Both the position numbers and the translations under genes were made by a program. DNA of 64,000 nt from NCBI RefSeq assembly GCF_017813395.1, contig NZ_JAGIZB010000012.1:1-64000 (forward strand). The letters run 5' to 3'. Every line of letters begins with the position of its first letter. The first letter of the stretch is position 1. This stretch comes from Pararoseomonas baculiformis (GTDB lineage: Bacteria; Pseudomonadota; Alphaproteobacteria; Acetobacterales; Acetobacteraceae). This document shows, piece by piece, positions 61,701 through 64,000 of the stretch. The notes beneath the pieces were generated by a model, which saw only the letters and a list, made by a program, of their open reading frames with translations, made no database searches and was not told the DNA's origin.

Positions 61701-63217
61701 CGGATGCGGTCCGGGCGGAAGACGCCCGTTCCCCCGATGCCGCCGCCTGCGACCCCGGTGCCCGGGCCGGAGGCCGCCAGGCGCGTGCCGATACTGGCGT
61801 TCAGCCGTTCCTCCGACCGGGCCATCTCCGTGCGGAGCGTTGTCATGCTGCGCGTCTCGGTCTCGGTGATCAGGCGCGTCGTGTCGGTGCGGAGCTGTGT
61901 CATGTCCCGGCCGATGCTGCCCCGCAGGTCGCTCATCTCCCGCAGCATCTGGTCCCGCAGCTGGCCCAGCTGGGCCGCGGAGTTCCGCTCCGACACGGCG
62001 AGGCGCTCATTGGCCTGGCCCAGCAGCCGGCCCTGTTCGGCGAGCCCCGCCTCGCTGATGGAAAGGCGGTTCCCCAGCGTGTCGAGCGCGGCCTGGAAGG
62101 CGGCGAGACGCGTGCTCAGGCCCGTTTCCACCGCCGCGCCGGCCATGGCGGGCAGGCGTGCCTCCAGCGCGCCCGCCTGTTCGGTCAGCTTCGCCACCAG
62201 CCGCGCATCGGAGGCTGCCAGGCGGGAATCGGTGGCGGCCAGAAGTTCCTGGCGCAAGGCGGCGTTCGCGGCGTTCTGTGCCTCGCGCGAGCCGGCCAGG
62301 ATCTCGTCCCGAAGGGCCGGGGTGGCCTCCGCGAGGCGGCGCGTGACCAGCGCGTCGAAGCCGCCGACCTGCTCGGCGGTGTTGGCGCGCAGCCGTGTCT
62401 CCAGCGCGTCCAGGTCGCCCCGTATCCCATCCGTCAGCTCTGCGCGGAGATTGTCGCGCAACGCGTCGCGATCCTCCGTGCTGAGCCCTCCCGGCCTGCT
62501 CTTCAGGGCTTCGTCCAGTTCCTCGCTGCTGACGCTCCGCGCCTCGATCTCGGCGAGGCGGCGCTCCAGTCCGGCGGCGGTCAGGATCTCCTGGTTGGAC
62601 TGGCGCAGGCCGTCTCTCAGCCTCTCCAGCTCCCCGACACGGCCGAGCAGCGCGCCGGCATCAAGGGGCTGGCCGTTCACGCTCAGCGCGCTGGCGGCCA
62701 CGATGGCGCGCCGGGCATCGGCGCTGACGATATCGAGCGAGCGGCGCAGGGCGGTGATCTGGTCGGCCGTGCCGGCGCCACCGGCCTCGGCCGCGCGGCG
62801 GAGGCGGATCACCTCGTCGCCGCGCAGGGCGTCGTTGGTCGCGAAGGAGACGACGCGCTCGCGCAGGGTGGCGGATTGCTCCTCCAGCCGGTCCAGCCGG
62901 TCCGTGGCGCGCCGGATCTGGATGTCCAGCTCCAGCGGCCGGCTCGCGGTGGCAGGGTCGGAAAGGCCGCCGCGCTCGAAGGCCGCGCGCAGGTCCGGGT
63001 GCAGCCAGTTCAGCCGTACCTGCTCCGGATGGTCATGGGGCGGCACGCTGGCCGGGCGGTCCCCCTCGTCCAGCACGGCGCGGGTGAGTTCCAGCACCCC
63101 CTCCACGAGCGTGTTCCAGCGCGCCGCCTCGATGGGCTGGCCCGGCTGCGCCTTCGCCAGCGGCGCTAGGCGGCCGAGGATGGCGGACAGGCGCTCCAGT
63201 GCCTCGACGGTGGGCAT
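61697..63217 (-). CDS. Coiled-coil rod protein with HDHPE module
   Basis: A 506-residue protein. Residues 1-70 hold AARWNTLVEGVLELTRAVL and then VPPHDHPEQVRLNW, followed by about 400 residues of continuous coiled coil (LEEQSATLRERVVSFATNDA, LRQSNQEILTAAGLERRLAE, LLGQANERLAVSERNSA). The C-terminus is a Gly-rich tail (GTGVAGGGIGGTG). HxH pairs next to a WN-L helix occur in trimeric phage fibre and spike proteins, where they bind metal. The sequence lacks a signal peptide. A fibre or spike-collar role is inference. The same module occurs in the next gene upstream. Confidence 0.62.
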   Translation of the reverse strand: MPTVEALERLSAILGRLAPLAKAQPGQPIEAARWNTLVEGVLELTRAVLDEGDRPASVPPHDHPEQVRLNWLHPDLRAAFERGGLSDPATASRPLELDIQIRRATDRLDRLEEQSATLRERVVSFATNDALRGDEVIRLRRAAEAGGAGTADQITALRRSLDIVSADARRAIVAASALSVNGQPLDAGALLGRVGELERLRDGLRQSNQEILTAAGLERRLAEIEARSVSSEELDEALKSRPGGLSTEDRDALRDNLRAELTDGIRGDLDALETRLRANTAEQVGGFDALVTRRLAEATPALRDEILAGSREAQNAANAALRQELLAATDSRLAASDARLVAKLTEQAGALEARLPAMAGAAVETGLSTRLAAFQAALDTLGNRLSISEAGLAEQGRLLGQANERLAVSERNSAAQLGQLRDQMLREMSDLRGSIGRDMTQLRTDTTRLITETETRSMTTLRTEMARSEERLNASIGTRLAASGPGTGVAGGGIGGTGVFRPDRIR

Positions 63218-63220
63218 CCC

Positions 63221-64000
63221 TCATGTCCCCCGGATCACGCCGCCGAGCTTGTTGCCGATCGAGACGCCCGTGCGGGTGTAGGTCTGCAGCTCCGTCTCGC
63301 GCTTCTGCACGGTGCCGGTGCTGCTGTACTGGCTGGCCACCGCGTTCAGCTTCCGTGTCACGGCATCGTTGAGGAAGGCTTCCCGTGTTTCCGGCGGCTG
63401 GGCCTCGCCCACGGTCTGCACGCCGTTGAGGATGGCCTGGCCGGCGCGGGCGAGCTTGCCGGTGAAGGTGCCGGTATCGGTCTGCAGCGAGTCCTCCAGC
63501 TCGTCGAGGCGGCGCTTCAGGTCGTCCCGCACCAGGGGCGAGGCATTGCCCAGGTTCAGCACGTCATCCGCCGCCCGGCGCAGGCTGAGCAGCTCCAGTT
63601 CCCGCCGCAGCTCCACCAGGCTCCGGCCGAAGGCCTCGGCGAAGGCGCGCAGGTTGGCCTGCACCTCGTCGATCCGCTCCGCGATCTCGGGATGGTCGTG
63701 GCCGCGCGGCGAGACGAGGCGGGAGAGTTCCCCGACCGATCCCGCCAGGTCCCCGATGGCGGTGGAGAGGGCGTTGAAGTCGGAAGCGCGGATCACCTCG
63801 CCCGGCGCCTTGTCCGCCACCGGCGCGACCCGGGCCTGCACCGCCGCGACGGCCTGCTGCACCGGGCCGAGATCGGCGTCCGGAAGGTCGCGGATCGGCG
63901 TATCCCGGAACAGGTTCGCCGGGATCGGAATGGGCACATAGGTCGGGATGTTCTGAGGGAAGAGGCGGATGCGCTGGCGCGCGATGGGAAGCGTGAGGTT
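63221..64000 (-). CDS. HDHPE-module protein, 5' end beyond the window
   Basis: At least 259 residues, open to the window edge (upstream codons read NLTLPIARQRIRLFPQ before VPIPIPANLFRD). RASDFNALSTAIGDLAG and LVSPRGHDHPEIAERIDEVQ match the module of the downstream rod protein. A coiled coil (RAFAEAFGRSLVELRRELEL) and a C-terminal domain with TYTRTGVSIGNKLGGVIRGT follow. Its stop is three bases before the next start, so it is the same operon, which continues beyond 64000. The true start is not visible; GTG 63937 is an internal candidate. Confidence 0.6.
   Translation of the reverse strand, partial: NLTLPIARQRIRLFPQNIPTYVPIPIPANLFRDTPIRDLPDADLGPVQQAVAAVQARVAPVADKAPGEVIRASDFNALSTAIGDLAGSVGELSRLVSPRGHDHPEIAERIDEVQANLRAFAEAFGRSLVELRRELELLSLRRAADDVLNLGNASPLVRDDLKRRLDELEDSLQTDTGTFTGKLARAGQAILNGVQTVGEAQPPETREAFLNDAVTRKLNAVASQYSSTGTVQKRETELQTYTRTGVSIGNKLGGVIRGT

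Noticed and set aside
49736-64000. Direct naming of the operon as an extracellular contractile injection system
   Set aside because: No sheath, tube, baseplate or ATPase gene is present in the window. The HDHPE, RHS and HExxH features are suggestive only.

Overview
The window is GC-rich DNA that looks like an alphaproteobacterium of the Acetobacteraceae (Roseomonas-like). The reasons are the very high third-position GC, the many orphan TctC/Bug solute-binding proteins, a DUF6894 protein and a GCG_CRPN-type protein. This placement is inference from gene content; there is no rRNA or other marker here. No tRNA, rRNA or CRISPR array was seen.

Layout. 0.16-2.8 kb: a decayed nickel/cobalt efflux locus (YqaA-like membrane protein with a one-base frameshift, RcnA-like pump without a standard start codon, RcnR/CsoR-like sensor cut at its N-terminus) abutting two fused transposase remnants. 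3.1-6.0 kb: small membrane or hypothetical genes and a MarR/cupin divergon with two near-identical 15-bp palindromes between the genes. 6.4-22.4 kb: a catabolic island with six Bug binding proteins, a LysR/mandelate-racemase-family divergon, an HD protein, a nitroreductase, a seven-gene minus-strand operon (RraA-like aldolase, 2-hydroxyacid dehydrogenase, Bug, Bug, amidohydrolase, GalB-like hydratase, Bug) and a divergent Bug/SMP-30 lactonase/IclR unit. 22.7-24.5 kb: four small envelope-type genes (LTXXQ/Spy-like, GCG_CRPN-like, cupin, lipoprotein). 24.9-27.8 kb: a winged-helix/TPR regulator with an internal duplication. 28.4-34.7 kb: a glycine-rich autotransporter of about 2,080 residues. 34.7-40.5 kb: an FAD monooxygenase, a MarC pseudogene, and a coupled operon of membrane protein, carotenoid oxygenase and adenylate-forming enzyme. 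40.7-42.7 kb: an amidohydrolase gene cut by a decayed IS3-family element. 42.7-44.4 kb: a TIR-TM-propeller-SPOR-like protein. 44.7-49.4 kb: a P450/DyP peroxidase/membrane protein operon. 49.7-64.0 kb: a tightly coupled minus-strand operon of six large genes running off the window.

How the genes may work together. The catabolic island pairs extracytoplasmic ligand capture with lower-pathway enzymes resembling the oxalomesaconate hydratase and 4-carboxy-4-hydroxy-2-oxoadipate aldolase steps of gallate/protocatechuate meta-cleavage. The substrate is not proven. The P450 lacks the usual I-helix acid-alcohol pair and sits in one operon with a DyP peroxidase and a membrane protein carrying two related soluble domains, which suggests peroxide-linked chemistry.

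The best candidate for an undescribed system is the operon at 49.7-64 kb. It encodes two rod-like proteins sharing an Asn-Leu...HDHPE module (reminiscent of HxH motifs in phage tail fibres), two proteins of unknown family, a helix-rich protein of about 1,076 residues, and a 2,096-residue protein with an RHS core, a hydrophobic segment and a HExxH motif. This resembles the spike, fibre and effector part of a toxin-delivery machine, but no sheath, tube or ATPase gene lies in the window, so that reading is inference.
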